From positions 62,001 through 126,000 of the forward strand of contig NZ_SORW01000012.1 in NCBI RefSeq assembly GCF_004405105.1: DNA of 64,000 nt, read 5' to 3'. Both the position numbers and the translations under genes were made by a program. The stretch comes from Jeotgalibacillus sp. R-1-5s-1. GTDB taxonomy: Bacteria > Bacillota > Bacilli > Bacillales > Jeotgalibacillaceae. Shown here piece after piece: positions 51,650 to 60,208 of the stretch (positions within the stretch are counted from its first letter, which is position 1; the number at the start of each line of letters is the position of its first letter). A model generated the notes under the pieces. It was given only the letters and a program-made list of their open reading frames with translations. It searched no databases and was not told where the DNA came from.

Positions 51650-52788
51650 TGTGCGTTTTTCGCCTCCAGTGCGTCCATCCATGGGGAACGCGCTACATTC
51701 GGTGAGCCCCATCCTTCAATAAATTCTCCAACGTTCGCCATCGTCACCGGCTCATCAGGCAGATCACTTACATTGACGACAGATGGATCAAGCGAATAGA
51801 TGGATGGTGTTTCTTCTCCGGCGATTTTCTGATAAAGGAATCGTACCTGAACGGCCGCTACCTCAGCAGGATCCGTTGCTGCTGTGGTCACCCACGGACT
51901 GTTTTCAGCCTGCATGATCTGAAGGTCCTCATCACTTAAATCAATGCCATAAACCTTGATCTCATCGCGTCCCGCCTGCTGAATTGCACGCGTAACACCT
52001 TTAGCGAATTCATCATATGGAGCAAAAACAGCGTCGATTGAACCTTCTTCAGGATACTTCTTTAAAACGGCCTCCATCTGGCTTTGTGAATCAAGTGCTG
52101 TATTATTGCTGACACTTCCAAAACGCGCGATTTCCTTAACATTTGGATAATGCTCTAAAAACGCCTCATAAATCACGTTACGTCTTTCCATCGGCGTGAA
52201 TCCACCTGCCCATACGTAGACGATATTTCCTTCGCCATCAATATCCTGTGCCATTTTCTTTAACGTGCCCCACGCAAGACTGTAGTCATCCTGACTGATC
52301 GAGGTTACGCCTTCGAGCGAAATGTCATTATCAAACGTGACAACCGGAATTCCTTTATCCAGCGCTTCCTGAACGCCTGGATTCAGTGCTTCAGCACGTC
52401 CATGATCAATCAGAATGCCATCGACTCCCTGATTAATCGCTGTCTGAAGGTGGTTGGCCATTTTAGACAGATCATTACTCGCGTTGTAAACCTGAACCTC
52501 GCCACCGAACTTGTCGATTTGAGATTCAAGTCCGCTTACATACTGAGATGCAAACGTTCCAGTAGAGAATTCCATGATCGCCGCAATCTTAAGTGGTCGA
52601 TCAACAGCTTCCGGAATGTCAGCCGTTGCACCCTGCGATGACTGCTCCTCTGTATTTTCTGTTTCTGCTTCCGCCACTTCTGTATCTGCCGGCGGCTCTT
52701 CCTCTGTTTGTGAAGAAGGCTGTTGGTTGGTGCAGGCTGCCAGCGCCAGCGTGAAAATGAGTAAGAGTAAAAGTGCTGTTTTTTTCAT
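51646..52788 (-). CDS. sugar-type binding lipoprotein, probable methylthioribose receptor
   Basis: This 380-residue RbsB-fold lipoprotein has a lipobox LALAAC (Cys about residue 19) and a long Glu/Ser-rich linker of about 45 residues. Type-I periplasmic binding features follow: KIAAIMEFSTGTFASQYVSG, GVDGILIDHG, GIPVVTFDNDI, SISQDDYSLAWGTLKKM and YGIDLSDEDLQIM. It lies 82 bases after mtnA and overlaps the ATPase gene. Such a protein would bind a furanose or pyranose; in this operon methylthioribose is the natural candidate. Confidence 0.88.
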   Translation of the reverse strand: MKKTALLLLLIFTLALAACTNQQPSSQTEEEPPADTEVAEAETENTEEQSSQGATADIPEAVDRPLKIAAIMEFSTGTFASQYVSGLESQIDKFGGEVQVYNASNDLSKMANHLQTAINQGVDGILIDHGRAEALNPGVQEALDKGIPVVTFDNDISLEGVTSISQDDYSLAWGTLKKMAQDIDGEGNIVYVWAGGFTPMERRNVIYEAFLEHYPNVKEIARFGSVSNNTALDSQSQMEAVLKKYPEEGSIDAVFAPYDEFAKGVTRAIQQAGRDEIKVYGIDLSDEDLQIMQAENSPWVTTAATDPAEVAAVQVRFLYQKIAGEETPSIYSLDPSVVNVSDLPDEPVTMANVGEFIEGWGSPNVARSPWMDALEAKNAQ

Positions 52789-52832
52789 GGTCTTTTCTCC
52801 TTTAAAAGGTTAATTGGTTAAAGTGTCAGGCG

Positions 52833-52864
52833 GCACAGGACCTGAAAAAGAGTCCCATCCCGTG
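52833..52864 (-). other. intercistronic hairpin between mtnA and the importer
   Basis: GCAC-AGGAC...GTCC-catcc-CGTGC arms without a T-run. Might be a processing or stabilising site that sets different levels of mtnKA and the importer. Confidence 0.4.
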
Positions 52865-52870
52865 CTATTG

Positions 52871-53914
52871 TTAAAATAATTTTTGTAATTCCTGCTGATA
52901 ATCTCCTCTGATCACGCCTTTTTCGGTAATGATGGCAGTGATCAGTTCGTTTGGCGTGACGTCAAACGAGGGATTAAATACCTTAACGCCTTCCGGAGCA
53001 ATGCGCTTACCCCCAAGATGCGTTATCTCTTCCGCTTTTCGCTCTTCAATCACGATATCATCACCAGTTGCAGTATTCAGATCAATCGTAGATAAAGGTG
53101 CTGCGATATAGAATGGAATGTCGTGGGCTTTTGCCAAAAGTGCAAGACCGTAAGTGCCAATTTTATTAGCCGTATCTCCATTTGCGGTAATCCGGTCAGC
53201 GCCTACAATGATCGCATCAATATTTTTCGTTTTCAGCACGTGGGCAGCCATATTATCCGTAATCAGCGTGACGTCAATATCAGCCTGCTGAAGCTCCCAG
53301 GCAGTCAGTCTTGCTCCCTGTAAAACAGGTCTCGTTTCTGTCGCATAGACGTGGATTTCATTGCCACGTTCCTTTGCAATGTAAAACGCGCCAAGAGCAG
53401 TTCCGTATTTCGATGTCGCAATCGCACCCGTGTTACAGTGGGTTAACACATTTGCTCCCTCGGGTAAAAGAGAATAGCCGTTTTCCCCGATCAGGCGGCA
53501 CGTTTCCTCGTCCTCCCGCTGGATCGCAATCGCTTCAAGCTCCAGCTTTCCTTTGATGGAAGGAATGGTAGTCTGCTGCTCAGCAACCTTGACAAGCCGT
53601 TGAAGCGCCCATGCCAGATTGACTGCGGTAGGACGTGCTGAGTTGAGATAGTCTGCTGTTTTTTTCAATTCCTGAAGCAGTTCACCAGGTGAGGTTGGTT
53701 CACTGTTTTTTGCCCACAGCGCAAGACCGTAAGCCGCGGTAATGCCAATAGCAGGAGCTCCGCGCACTTTAAGTTCAACGATCGCGTCCCACACATCTTC
53801 CACTTCCGTTAAAAAAATATATTCCACAGTCCCGGGAAGCTTCTGCTGATTTAACAGCTTGATCGATTCTCCTTCCCAGATAACCGGCTTAATAAAATCC
53901 TGCTTCACTGTCAT
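52871..53914 (-). CDS. mtnA: methylthioribose-1-phosphate isomerase
   Basis: This 347-residue enzyme converts methylthioribose-1-phosphate to methylthioribulose-1-phosphate. Family motifs are [14 protein letters not shown], the catalytic Cys in [17 protein letters not shown], and the catalytic Asp in [17 protein letters not shown]. It is related to eIF2B. The ATG at 53914 overlaps the mtnK stop (ATGA) and follows AGGAGCTGG. It is the second step of the salvage pathway. Confidence 0.96.
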   Translation of the reverse strand: MTVKQDFIKPVIWEGESIKLLNQQKLPGTVEYIFLTEVEDVWDAIVELKVRGAPAIGITAAYGLALWAKNSEPTSPGELLQELKKTADYLNSARPTAVNLAWALQRLVKVAEQQTTIPSIKGKLELEAIAIQREDEETCRLIGENGYSLLPEGANVLTHCNTGAIATSKYGTALGAFYIAKERGNEIHVYATETRPVLQGARLTAWELQQADIDVTLITDNMAAHVLKTKNIDAIIVGADRITANGDTANKIGTYGLALLAKAHDIPFYIAAPLSTIDLNTATGDDIVIEERKAEEITHLGGKRIAPEGVKVFNPSFDVTPNELITAIITEKGVIRGDYQQELQKLF

Positions 53915-55128
53915 GACTCTACCAGCTCCTTTAAGTAAGCAGTCCAGTCTGATGGAGATTGCCACTGCTGACGGTTGAAAATCAAGTGACGACCTGTTTC
54001 AATCGCACGTTTTTGAGCACGAAGTCTCTCCTGCTCATCCTCAATCCCGTCAATGTCCTCTACATGTGCAAGTCCGATAATGCGGCGAATCGTTTTACAG
54101 CCTGCGAAGCCAAGCGTATCCTGCCAGATTTTCTTCACAATGAAATCAGCATATTCATCTGACTTGTAGCGTTCTTCCACTGCATGCTCTTTCAGCAGCT
54201 CACGGTAGCGCTGCTCAAACACTGCCCACGTTTGTTCGATTGCCTCAAGCAGATAAGCACTGATTTCCTGACGATCTCCCTCTGAAGAACGCTCCTGCTG
54301 GGCAATAAAGTTCAGCGTAAGATTGGCCAGAAATGCACCGGCGTCAAACCCGGCAGGTCCAAAAAAGGCGAATTCCGGATCAATGACTTTCGTTTGGTCA
54401 CTTGTGACAAACACACTTCCCGTATGGAGGTCACCATGCAGCAATGCCTCACCCTCCGTCAGGAATTGTTTTTTCAATTTTGCGACTTCGAAAAGCAGAA
54501 CATTGTCCTGCCACAGCCCATTTACTGACTCCTGAAGATTATCAGGGTACGAATTCGATTCAGCATCGAAGTAAGGATCCGTGAATACTAGCTTTTCTGT
54601 AATATCACACAAATCCGGATTCACAAATTGACGCGCAAGCTTCTTCTTTTCAACCGGCCCAAGTGCCTCGTCCGAAGAATGGAAAAGTGTTTCTGCAAGA
54701 TACCGTCCAATGTGCTCTGCAAGATTCACATAACGGTTTCCTTCAATCAGGCCTTTGCGCAAAATCACATAATCAGACAGATCCTCCATGACCGTAATTG
54801 CAAAAATATCGTCATAGTCATACACTTCAGGCACAAGATGAGGGACATGCTTTGCAGCCTCCTGCAATGCCTGCCGCTCGATTCGCGCACGGTCCAGTGA
54901 CAACGGCCAGCTCTCTCCGACAACCTTTGCATATGGCAACGCCTGTTTCACCACAATGGATCGATCTGTCGTGTTGTCACGGACGATAAACACATAATTC
55001 AAATTGCCATCACCGACCTCTTTGCAGTCAGCTTCCTTGCGATCTTTAATTAATCCTTTATGCTCTAAGTAAACGAGGACTGATTCCTCTGTAAAGGGCT
55101 GATACGTTTTTTCCTGCAGTACTGTCAT
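53911..55128 (-). CDS. mtnK: methylthioribose kinase
   Basis: This 405-residue kinase phosphorylates 5-methylthioribose using ATP, the entry step of methionine salvage when MTA is split by a nucleosidase or when MTR is imported. Motifs: [11 protein letters not shown] (P-loop-like), the catalytic [12 protein letters not shown] and the metal-binding [13 protein letters not shown]. The ATG at 55128 is 17 bases after the SUOX-fold gene. AAAGGAG lies 11 bases before it, an acceptable spacing. Confidence 0.96.
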   Translation of the reverse strand: MTVLQEKTYQPFTEESVLVYLEHKGLIKDRKEADCKEVGDGNLNYVFIVRDNTTDRSIVVKQALPYAKVVGESWPLSLDRARIERQALQEAAKHVPHLVPEVYDYDDIFAITVMEDLSDYVILRKGLIEGNRYVNLAEHIGRYLAETLFHSSDEALGPVEKKKLARQFVNPDLCDITEKLVFTDPYFDAESNSYPDNLQESVNGLWQDNVLLFEVAKLKKQFLTEGEALLHGDLHTGSVFVTSDQTKVIDPEFAFFGPAGFDAGAFLANLTLNFIAQQERSSEGDRQEISAYLLEAIEQTWAVFEQRYRELLKEHAVEERYKSDEYADFIVKKIWQDTLGFAGCKTIRRIIGLAHVEDIDGIEDEQERLRAQKRAIETGRHLIFNRQQWQSPSDWTAYLKELVES

Positions 55129-55144
55129 GGTGCGATTCGCTCCT

Positions 55145-55807
55145 TTAATCAAATTCTTTTTTATGCCATTCATCCTCCGGAATATCTAAATCCTCTCCGG
55201 AAAATCGCTCTTCTTCAAACACATCTCCATAGTTATGAAAACCGTTACGCTCCCAGAAACCGGGACGGTCCTCAGTCAGAAACTCAATGCCTCTGATCCA
55301 CTTCACACTCTTCCAGAAATACAGATGCGGAACAATCAGACGGAAAGGATAACCGTGCTTCGGCGTTAAAGGTTTACCATCATAGGAATGAGCAAGCAGT
55401 ATATCTTCCTTCAGTAAATCCTCTATCGGTAAATTCGTTTCATAATCGTAATCTCCATAAATCATCACGTGCTTCACATTTTCCGGTATTTCAAACCCTT
55501 TCAACAGATCACGTATAGTCACACCTGTAAACGTATTATCAAACTTTGACCATCTCGTTACACAGTGGATATCTCTGACAATCGTCGTCTGGGGAAGTTT
55601 CATTAACTCGTCATATGTAAATCGCCTTCCGTTTATGCCATTTCCGAAAAGACGGAAATCCCACTGCCCAAGATCGTACTCCGGCACCTCTCCCTCATGA
55701 AGAATCGGAAACTTTTCTGTCAGGGTCTGTCCCGGTGGAAGGCGGCCTCCATATGTGTCTTTTTGTACGGGTGGCTTTGCTTTTTTCAAACGCTCTGCTT
55801 TTCCCAT
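55145..55807 (-). CDS. sulfite-oxidase-fold molybdopterin oxidoreductase
   Basis: This 220-residue protein is a short member of the sulfite oxidase (SUOX/YedY-MsrP) fold family. The Mo-binding Cys is C82 in HCVTRWSKFDN. Other motifs: LRLFG-type FRLFGNGING, GVTIRDLL, AHSYDGKPLTPKHGYP, RLIVPHLYFWKSVKWIRGI. There is no Tat signal, so it should be cytoplasmic, unlike MsrP. It is the first gene after the leftward SAM riboswitch and 17 bases upstream of mtnK. Family members oxidise sulfite or reduce S- and N-oxides. A role on an oxidised sulfur metabolite such as an MTR sulfoxide is my inference. Confidence 0.85.
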   Translation of the reverse strand: MGKAERLKKAKPPVQKDTYGGRLPPGQTLTEKFPILHEGEVPEYDLGQWDFRLFGNGINGRRFTYDELMKLPQTTIVRDIHCVTRWSKFDNTFTGVTIRDLLKGFEIPENVKHVMIYGDYDYETNLPIEDLLKEDILLAHSYDGKPLTPKHGYPFRLIVPHLYFWKSVKWIRGIEFLTEDRPGFWERNGFHNYGDVFEEERFSGEDLDIPEDEWHKKEFD

Positions 55808-55840
55808 CCGGCAGCTCCTTTCCTGGTGAATGTATGAAAT

Positions 55841-55872
55841 AAAAAAAGCCTCTTTCCATGATAGAAAGAGGC
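55841..55872 (-). terminator. riboswitch terminator, leftward operon
   Basis: GCCTCTTTC / GAAAGAGGC stem with a seven-T run on the minus strand. It overlaps the region that pairs with the 3' side of the aptamer's P1 stem, so SAM would promote termination. Confidence 0.88.
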
Positions 55873-55890
55873 AGAATAAATCGGATTCGA

Positions 55891-56015
55891 CCTCTTATCT
55901 CTCAGACAAAAAATGTCTGTTGGATGTAGCACCGTGTCCCTGTTACCAAAATGGTAAACAGGGCCGGTTGCCGGGCTTCACAGGGCCAATTCCCTCAGCC
56001 AACTCTCGATAAGAG
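55891..56015 (-). ncRNA. SAM-I (S-box) riboswitch, leftward
   Basis: On the minus strand the P1 strand CTCTTATC (56008-56015) opens the aptamer, then GAGAGTTGGCTGAGGGA, GTGAAGCCCGGCAACC, GGTGCTACATCC and CAGACA...TGTCTGAGAGATAAGAGG at the 3' end. These are the core S-box blocks in order. It controls the SUOX-fold gene, mtnK, mtnA and the importer: expression should rise when SAM is low. Confidence 0.95.
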
Positions 56016-56063
56016 AAGGTATTCAGTTGGTGTTTTCTGGTTCATTTGAAATTCATAATTGCA

Positions 56064-56093
56064 AGTTTACGGAATAGGATTCCATTTTGTCAA
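56064..56093 (-). promoter_or_regulatory. promoter of the leftward S-box operon
   Basis: TTGACA (56088-56093) and TAAACT (56064-56069), 18 bases apart on the minus strand. Confidence 0.55.
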
Positions 56094-56130
56094 CGCATTT
56101 TTTAAATAAAAAATTTTTTCTGAAAAGTTA

Positions 56131-56159
56131 TTGACCTGCAGAATTTTTTTTGCGATAAT
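56131..56159 (+). promoter_or_regulatory. promoter of the rightward S-box operon
   Basis: TTGACC (56131-56136) and GATAAT (56154-56159), 17 bases apart. Confidence 0.65.
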
Positions 56160-56197
56160 TCGAAACATGAATTTAATTCCAACTGAATACGTATGTA

Positions 56198-56309
56198 CTC
56201 TTATAAAGAGCAGGTGGAGGGACGAGCCCGATGAAACCCGGCAACCTGTTTCAGCTTAACCGCTGATTCAAGGTGCTAATTCTCACAGCAATGGCTGAAG
56301 GATAAGAGG
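56198..56309 (+). ncRNA. SAM-I (S-box) riboswitch, rightward
   Basis: CTCTTATAAAGAGCAGGTGG, GAGGGACGAGCCCGATGAAA, CCCGGCAACC, GGTGCTAATTC, CAGC...GGCTGAAGGATAAGAG are the S-box blocks in order. It lies in the leader of mtnWXBD. The leader is about 550 nt from the promoter to the mtnW start. Confidence 0.95.
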
Positions 56310-56329
56310 AAGAACGTTTACTGTAAATG

Positions 56330-56358
56330 TCCGCTTCCTCTTTTGGAGCGGATTTTTT
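56330..56358 (+). terminator. riboswitch terminator, rightward operon
   Basis: TCCGCT...AGCGGA stem with a T6 run, 20 bases after the aptamer. The GAGGAAG/CTTCCTC pairing upstream could form the antiterminator. Confidence 0.85.
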
Positions 56359-56474
56359 GTTCTCTCTAAATGTGATGGGTGAATGAACGCGTATATGGAT
56401 TTGTTTTAAACAGGTGGGTGAACGAAGTCAGCTGGGTCCTGCTTAGTCAGGTGGGTGGAAAAGGCCGAAGGGAT

Positions 56475-56659
56475 TTGTACTGTTTGAGTGAGTTATTGTA
56501 TCGAATCAGCTTTTTATTGTACTGTTTCACTGTTTATTTCAATCGAATGAACATTTTTTTGTACTGATACGACTTCACACCTTCATTTTTATAATGTTCC
56601 TCACCGTTTTTGTACTGATTCGGATCATATTTGTATCGTTCCAACTCATCATTGTATCG
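56475..56659. repeat. degenerate 21-bp-period repeat array 3
   Basis: TTGTACTG or TTGTATCG recurs at 56475, 56496, 56517, 56538 (TTTCAATCG), 56559, 56588 (TTTATAATG), 56610, 56631 and 56652. All steps are 21 bases except 29 and 22 around the weak copy at 56588. The array lies in the mtnW leader, ending 57 bases before the start codon. A looser set of GGGTG motifs 18-20 bases apart lies at 56377-56457. Confidence 0.82.
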
Positions 56660-56716
56660 TTCAGCCCGCCCTCCCGTTCACAAAAAACCGATTTTATCAC
56701 TGAAAGGATGCTTATC

Positions 56717-57934
56717 ATGTCTCAGATTACGGCTACATACCTTGTACACGATGCGAAAGGCAACTTAGAAAAAAAGGCAGAGTCGATTGCACTCGGCTTA
56801 ACGGTTGGATCATGGACCGACCTTCCGGCTGTGGATCAGGAGCAGTTAAAAAAACATAAAGGTGAGGTGCTTTCTGTTCAGGAAGTTCCCGCACTGGAAT
56901 CAGCTTCTCATTTAGGACAACGAAAAGCAGGCCTGATCAAAATTGCGTATCCGGCTGCAAACTTCAGCCCGGATATTCCGGCAATTTTAACAACGATTTT
57001 CGGAAAGCTGTCCCTGGACGGCGAAGTAAAGCTGATTGATATCGAGCTGGATCCTTCACTGGAACAGCAGTTTCCGGGACCGCAGTTTGGCATTGATACC
57101 ATCAGACAAACACTGAATGTTCACGACCGTCCGCTTTTGATGAGCATTTTCAAGGGGATGATTGGACGCGGCACTGATCTTTTTACTGAACAACTCCGCG
57201 CACAGGCTGCCGGCGGTGTTGACCTTGTAAAAGATGATGAAATTCTGTTTGACAACCCACTCACACCATTTGAAAAACGGGTGGAACTTGGCGTTCAGGT
57301 ACTGAATGAGGAATATGAGCGTACCGGCCACCGTACACTGTATGCAGTCAATCTTTCCGGAAGAACGTTTGATTTAAAAGACAAAGCGAAGCGTGCGGTT
57401 GAACTTGGAGCGAACGCGTTACTATTTAACGTTTTTGCTTACGGTCTTGACACCCTGCAGAGTCTCGCTGAAGACCCGGACATTCATGTGCCGATCATGG
57501 CGCACCCTGCTGTGTCCGGTGCATTGACTGCTTCACCACTTTACGGTATTTCCAATCAAGTACTGTTAGGTAAGCTGTTGAGACTTGCCGGAGCTGATTT
57601 TGTCCTGTTCCCTTCTCCATACGGCAGTGTGGCTATGGAGAAAAGTGAGACACTCGCGATCAGAGATGCACTTCGCACCGACAGCAGGCTGAATCGGGCA
57701 TTCCCTGTGCCATCAGCAGGTATTCACCCTGGGCTTGTCCCACAGCTGATTCAGGACTTTGGCACAGATTCAATTATCAATGCAGGCGGCGGTATTCACG
57801 GTCATCCGGACGGAGCAGCTGCCGGAGCAAAAGCCTTCCGTGATGCGATTGATGAAGTCATTGCAGGCGGCAGCCTTCAAACAGCTGCCTCTAAATCTCC
57901 GGAGCTTGAAAAAGCACTGGCACTTTGGGGGTAA
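56717..57934 (+). CDS. mtnW: 2,3-diketo-5-methylthiopentyl-1-phosphate enolase (RuBisCO-like)
   Basis: This 405-residue RuBisCO-like protein tautomerises DK-MTP-1-P in methionine salvage. Key motifs: the carbamylated Lys and the metal-binding Asp and Glu are in [20 protein letters not shown] (quoted whole, 20 residues), with [13 protein letters not shown] and [18 protein letters not shown] following. It lacks the loop-6 Lys of true RuBisCO. The ATG at 56717 follows AAAGGA; an earlier frame from 56594 runs through the repeat array and has no binding site. Confidence 0.95.
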   Translation: MSQITATYLVHDAKGNLEKKAESIALGLTVGSWTDLPAVDQEQLKKHKGEVLSVQEVPALESASHLGQRKAGLIKIAYPAANFSPDIPAILTTIFGKLSLDGEVKLIDIELDPSLEQQFPGPQFGIDTIRQTLNVHDRPLLMSIFKGMIGRGTDLFTEQLRAQAAGGVDLVKDDEILFDNPLTPFEKRVELGVQVLNEEYERTGHRTLYAVNLSGRTFDLKDKAKRAVELGANALLFNVFAYGLDTLQSLAEDPDIHVPIMAHPAVSGALTASPLYGISNQVLLGKLLRLAGADFVLFPSPYGSVAMEKSETLAIRDALRTDSRLNRAFPVPSAGIHPGLVPQLIQDFGTDSIINAGGGIHGHPDGAAAGAKAFRDAIDEVIAGGSLQTAASKSPELEKALALWG

Positions 57935-57938
57935 ATGC

Positions 57939-58604
57939 ATGACCAAAATGATCTTTTGTGACTTTGATGGGACGATTACAAAATCAGACAACATTATTTC
58001 CATCATGCGTCACTTTAATCCCCCTGGCTGGGAACCGATTAAAGACCAAATTCTTTCCCGGGAAATAACGATCCGGGAAGGGGTGGGAAATATGTTTGCC
58101 ATGCTCCCCTCATCACTGAAACAGGACATTATTCAATACGTTGTCGAAACAGCTGAAATTCGTGATGGCTTCGGGGAATTTGTCGCCTATACAAGAAAAG
58201 AAGATGTCCCTTTAAAGATTGTAAGCGGAGGCATTGATTTCTTTGTGAAACCGATGCTTGCTCCGTATCACCTTGATAACCAGCTGTATTGTAACGGCAG
58301 TGACTTTTCAGACAACACGATCCGGATTACCTGGCCCCACACATGTGACAGCCAATGCTCCAACGATTGCGGCTGCTGTAAACCAAGTATCATTCGCAGG
58401 CTCGCCGGGGATGATGTACAGAAAATCGTGATTGGCGATTCTGTCACGGACCTTGAAGCCGCTAAATTGGCGGATCTTGTCTTTGTCTGCGGTGATTATC
58501 TGGAAGAAAAATGCCGGGAATTAAACCTTCCCTATCAAAGGTTTGAAGATTTTAATGAGATCATTCAGTATCTCGAACAGCAACAGGAGGTGGTGCAGCG
58601 ATGA
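57939..58604 (+). CDS. mtnX: 2-hydroxy-3-keto-5-methylthiopentenyl-1-phosphate phosphatase
   Basis: This 221-residue HAD phosphatase removes phosphate from HK-MTPenyl-1-P to give the acireductone precursor. Motifs: [13 protein letters not shown] (nucleophile Asp), VSGGIDFF and [11 protein letters not shown] Cys-rich [14 protein letters not shown] segment is typical of MtnX. The ATG at 57939 follows TGGGGGT. It overlaps mtnB by four bases (ATGA). Confidence 0.95.
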   Translation: MTKMIFCDFDGTITKSDNIISIMRHFNPPGWEPIKDQILSREITIREGVGNMFAMLPSSLKQDIIQYVVETAEIRDGFGEFVAYTRKEDVPLKIVSGGIDFFVKPMLAPYHLDNQLYCNGSDFSDNTIRITWPHTCDSQCSNDCGCCKPSIIRRLAGDDVQKIVIGDSVTDLEAAKLADLVFVCGDYLEEKCRELNLPYQRFEDFNEIIQYLEQQQEVVQR

Positions 58605-59266
58605 GTGATGTGACGACACGCTGGAATGAACTGGCGGATGTAAAGGATACGCTTGGCGCGCGCGGCTGGTTTCCCGGGACGAGCGGTAATTTATCTATTA
58701 AAGTCTCAGATTCCCCTCTTCAGTTTCTTGTTACAGCAAGTGGGAAAGATAAATACAAAAGGACTGACGAAGATTTTCTGTTAGTAGATTCAAATAGTCG
58801 TCCGGTTCATGATACTCATTTAAAGCCGTCCGCTGAAACGCTGCTGCACCAGAAAGTATATGAGCTCACAGATGCCGGCTGCTCGCTTCACGTTCATACT
58901 GTCAGCAACAATGTCATTTCCGAGCTTTATGCCGCGCAGGGTGAAATCACCTTTCAGGGGCAGGAGCTGATTAAAGCTTTTAATCTTTGGGATGAAGAGG
59001 AAATACTTCGCGTCCCGATTATTGAAAACCCGGCCCATATTCCTGATCTGGCTGAGCAGCTTGCTGGCAGGATTGAGGATGGCATCTATGGCGTGCTGAT
59101 TCGCAACCACGGCATTACAGCCTGGGGGCGTAATGCCTTTGAAGCCAAAAAACATCTGGAAGCGTTCGAATTTCTATTTGAGACACATTTAGCCTTACGA
59201 CTACACACTCAAGGAGGAATATCACATGGCAACAATCACAATCAGAGATACTCAGGAAGTTATTAA
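58601..59266 (+). CDS. mtnB: methylthioribulose-1-phosphate dehydratase
   Basis: This 221-residue class-II aldolase-fold zinc enzyme dehydrates MTRu-1-P. Zinc ligands appear in LHVHTVSNN and [12 protein letters not shown]. The reading frame continues 41 bases into mtnD, adding a Ser/His/Asn-rich tail ([16 protein letters not shown]) beyond the usual TQGG-like end, so the stop codon may have shifted. The start overlaps mtnX as ATGA. Confidence 0.93.
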   Translation: MSDVTTRWNELADVKDTLGARGWFPGTSGNLSIKVSDSPLQFLVTASGKDKYKRTDEDFLLVDSNSRPVHDTHLKPSAETLLHQKVYELTDAGCSLHVHTVSNNVISELYAAQGEITFQGQELIKAFNLWDEEEILRVPIIENPAHIPDLAEQLAGRIEDGIYGVLIRNHGITAWGRNAFEAKKHLEAFEFLFETHLALRLHTQGGISHGNNHNQRYSGSY

Positions 59267-59768
59267 AGGTGAAGAGCAGGTACACGCATTTTTAGCTGAA
59301 CAGGGCGTTCTTTATGAAAAATGGGATCCATCAAAACTCCCTTCTGCACTGCAAAACGAAACAGGATTAAATGACGAAGATAAAGAAACCGTGCTATCAG
59401 TATTTGATGAAGAAATCCGTTCTCTTGCTGAGCGTCGCGGCTATCATAACTGGGACGTCATTGCACTAAATGAACAGACACCGGGCCTTGATGACCTGCT
59501 TAAGAAGTTTGAACAGGTTCATACTCATACAGAAGACGAAGTACGTGCCATCACTGCCGGATCCGGAATCTTCATTATTAAGAGTGAGGAGAAAGGTTAC
59601 TTTGATGTGAACCTGACGCCGGGAGATGTGATCTCAGTTCCGGTTAACACACCACACTTCTTTACTTTGACAGATGAGCGCGAGGTTGTTGCTGTACGTC
59701 TTTTTATTGAAAAAGAAGGCTGGGTAGCCCACCCGTTTCACGATCCGGCGTTTGAAGAAGCGAAATAA
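59226..59768 (+). CDS. mtnD: acireductone dioxygenase
   Basis: This 180-residue cupin oxidises acireductone. With Fe2+ the product is the 2-keto acid of methionine; with Ni2+ it is an off-pathway acid plus CO. The metal ligands are the two His and Glu in [10 protein letters not shown] and the His in NTPHFFTL. The ATG at 59226 follows AAGGAGGAATATCAC inside the end of mtnB. The final transaminase gene (mtnE) is not in this window. Confidence 0.95.
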   Translation: MATITIRDTQEVIKGEEQVHAFLAEQGVLYEKWDPSKLPSALQNETGLNDEDKETVLSVFDEEIRSLAERRGYHNWDVIALNEQTPGLDDLLKKFEQVHTHTEDEVRAITAGSGIFIIKSEEKGYFDVNLTPGDVISVPVNTPHFFTLTDEREVVAVRLFIEKEGWVAHPFHDPAFEEAK

Positions 59769-59787
59769 ATAGATGATTCTTTAAACC

Positions 59788-59899
59788 GTGCCAGTTCATT
59801 CCTTCGCTTTCCGCGGCCGCGCGGTGAACCCGTTGTGCTCCGCACATCGGTTTCACCTGTCGCTTCACTGCCGCAGGAGTCTTCGGAATGACCTGGCAC
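59788..59899. repeat. dispersed palindromic repeat, copy B, inside terminator arms
   Basis: GTGCCAGTTCATTCC (59788-59802) pairs with GGAATGACCTGGCAC (59885-59899), 14 of 15, and encloses a copy of the 28495 element: GCTTTCCGCGGCCG, GCGGTGA, a GTGCTCCGCAC hairpin, TTTCACCTG and TGCCGCAGGAGTC in the same order. The TTTTA after the right arm makes it a possible terminator for mtnWXBD. Confidence 0.8.
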
Positions 59900-59966
59900 T
59901 TTTAGCATGTTTATCATGTCGATAGACTGTTTAAGCAGCCTGTATTTTGTATTTGTTAATAGTCAC

Positions 59967-60056
59967 TTGAAAGCTGTCGATCTTATCTTACAATTTGTAT
60001 ATAGCATTAAAAGAACTGTCAACAGATCACCGCATCCTTCCCGGGTGCGGTTTTTT
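59967..60056 (+). ncRNA. candidate small RNA (orphan promoter plus terminator)
   Basis: TTGAAA (59967-59972) and TACAAT (59989-59994) are 16 bases apart; a terminator CCGCAtCC-ttccc-GGgTGCGG with a T6 run sits at 60029-60056. The transcript would be about 55 nt with no reading frame of note. The remaining bases of the 440-base gap (59900-59966 and 60057-60208) show nothing clear. Confidence 0.4.
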
Positions 60057-60208
60057 GATGGTCAATATGGTACTGCGGGTTTGTCCGAAGGCGGTTTATG
60101 GGTATTATAAGTCATATCGCTTTAACGAACGGACACCTTTTGATCACCGTTTTCCTTTCTCGATCCCCTTGTCATGCGTTAAAATAATGAGAGTTAGGGG
60201 GAAGTGCC

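Noticed and set aside
56379-56567. A 62-codon frame in the mtnW leader.
   Set aside because: It runs over the repeat array and lacks a Shine-Dalgarno sequence.
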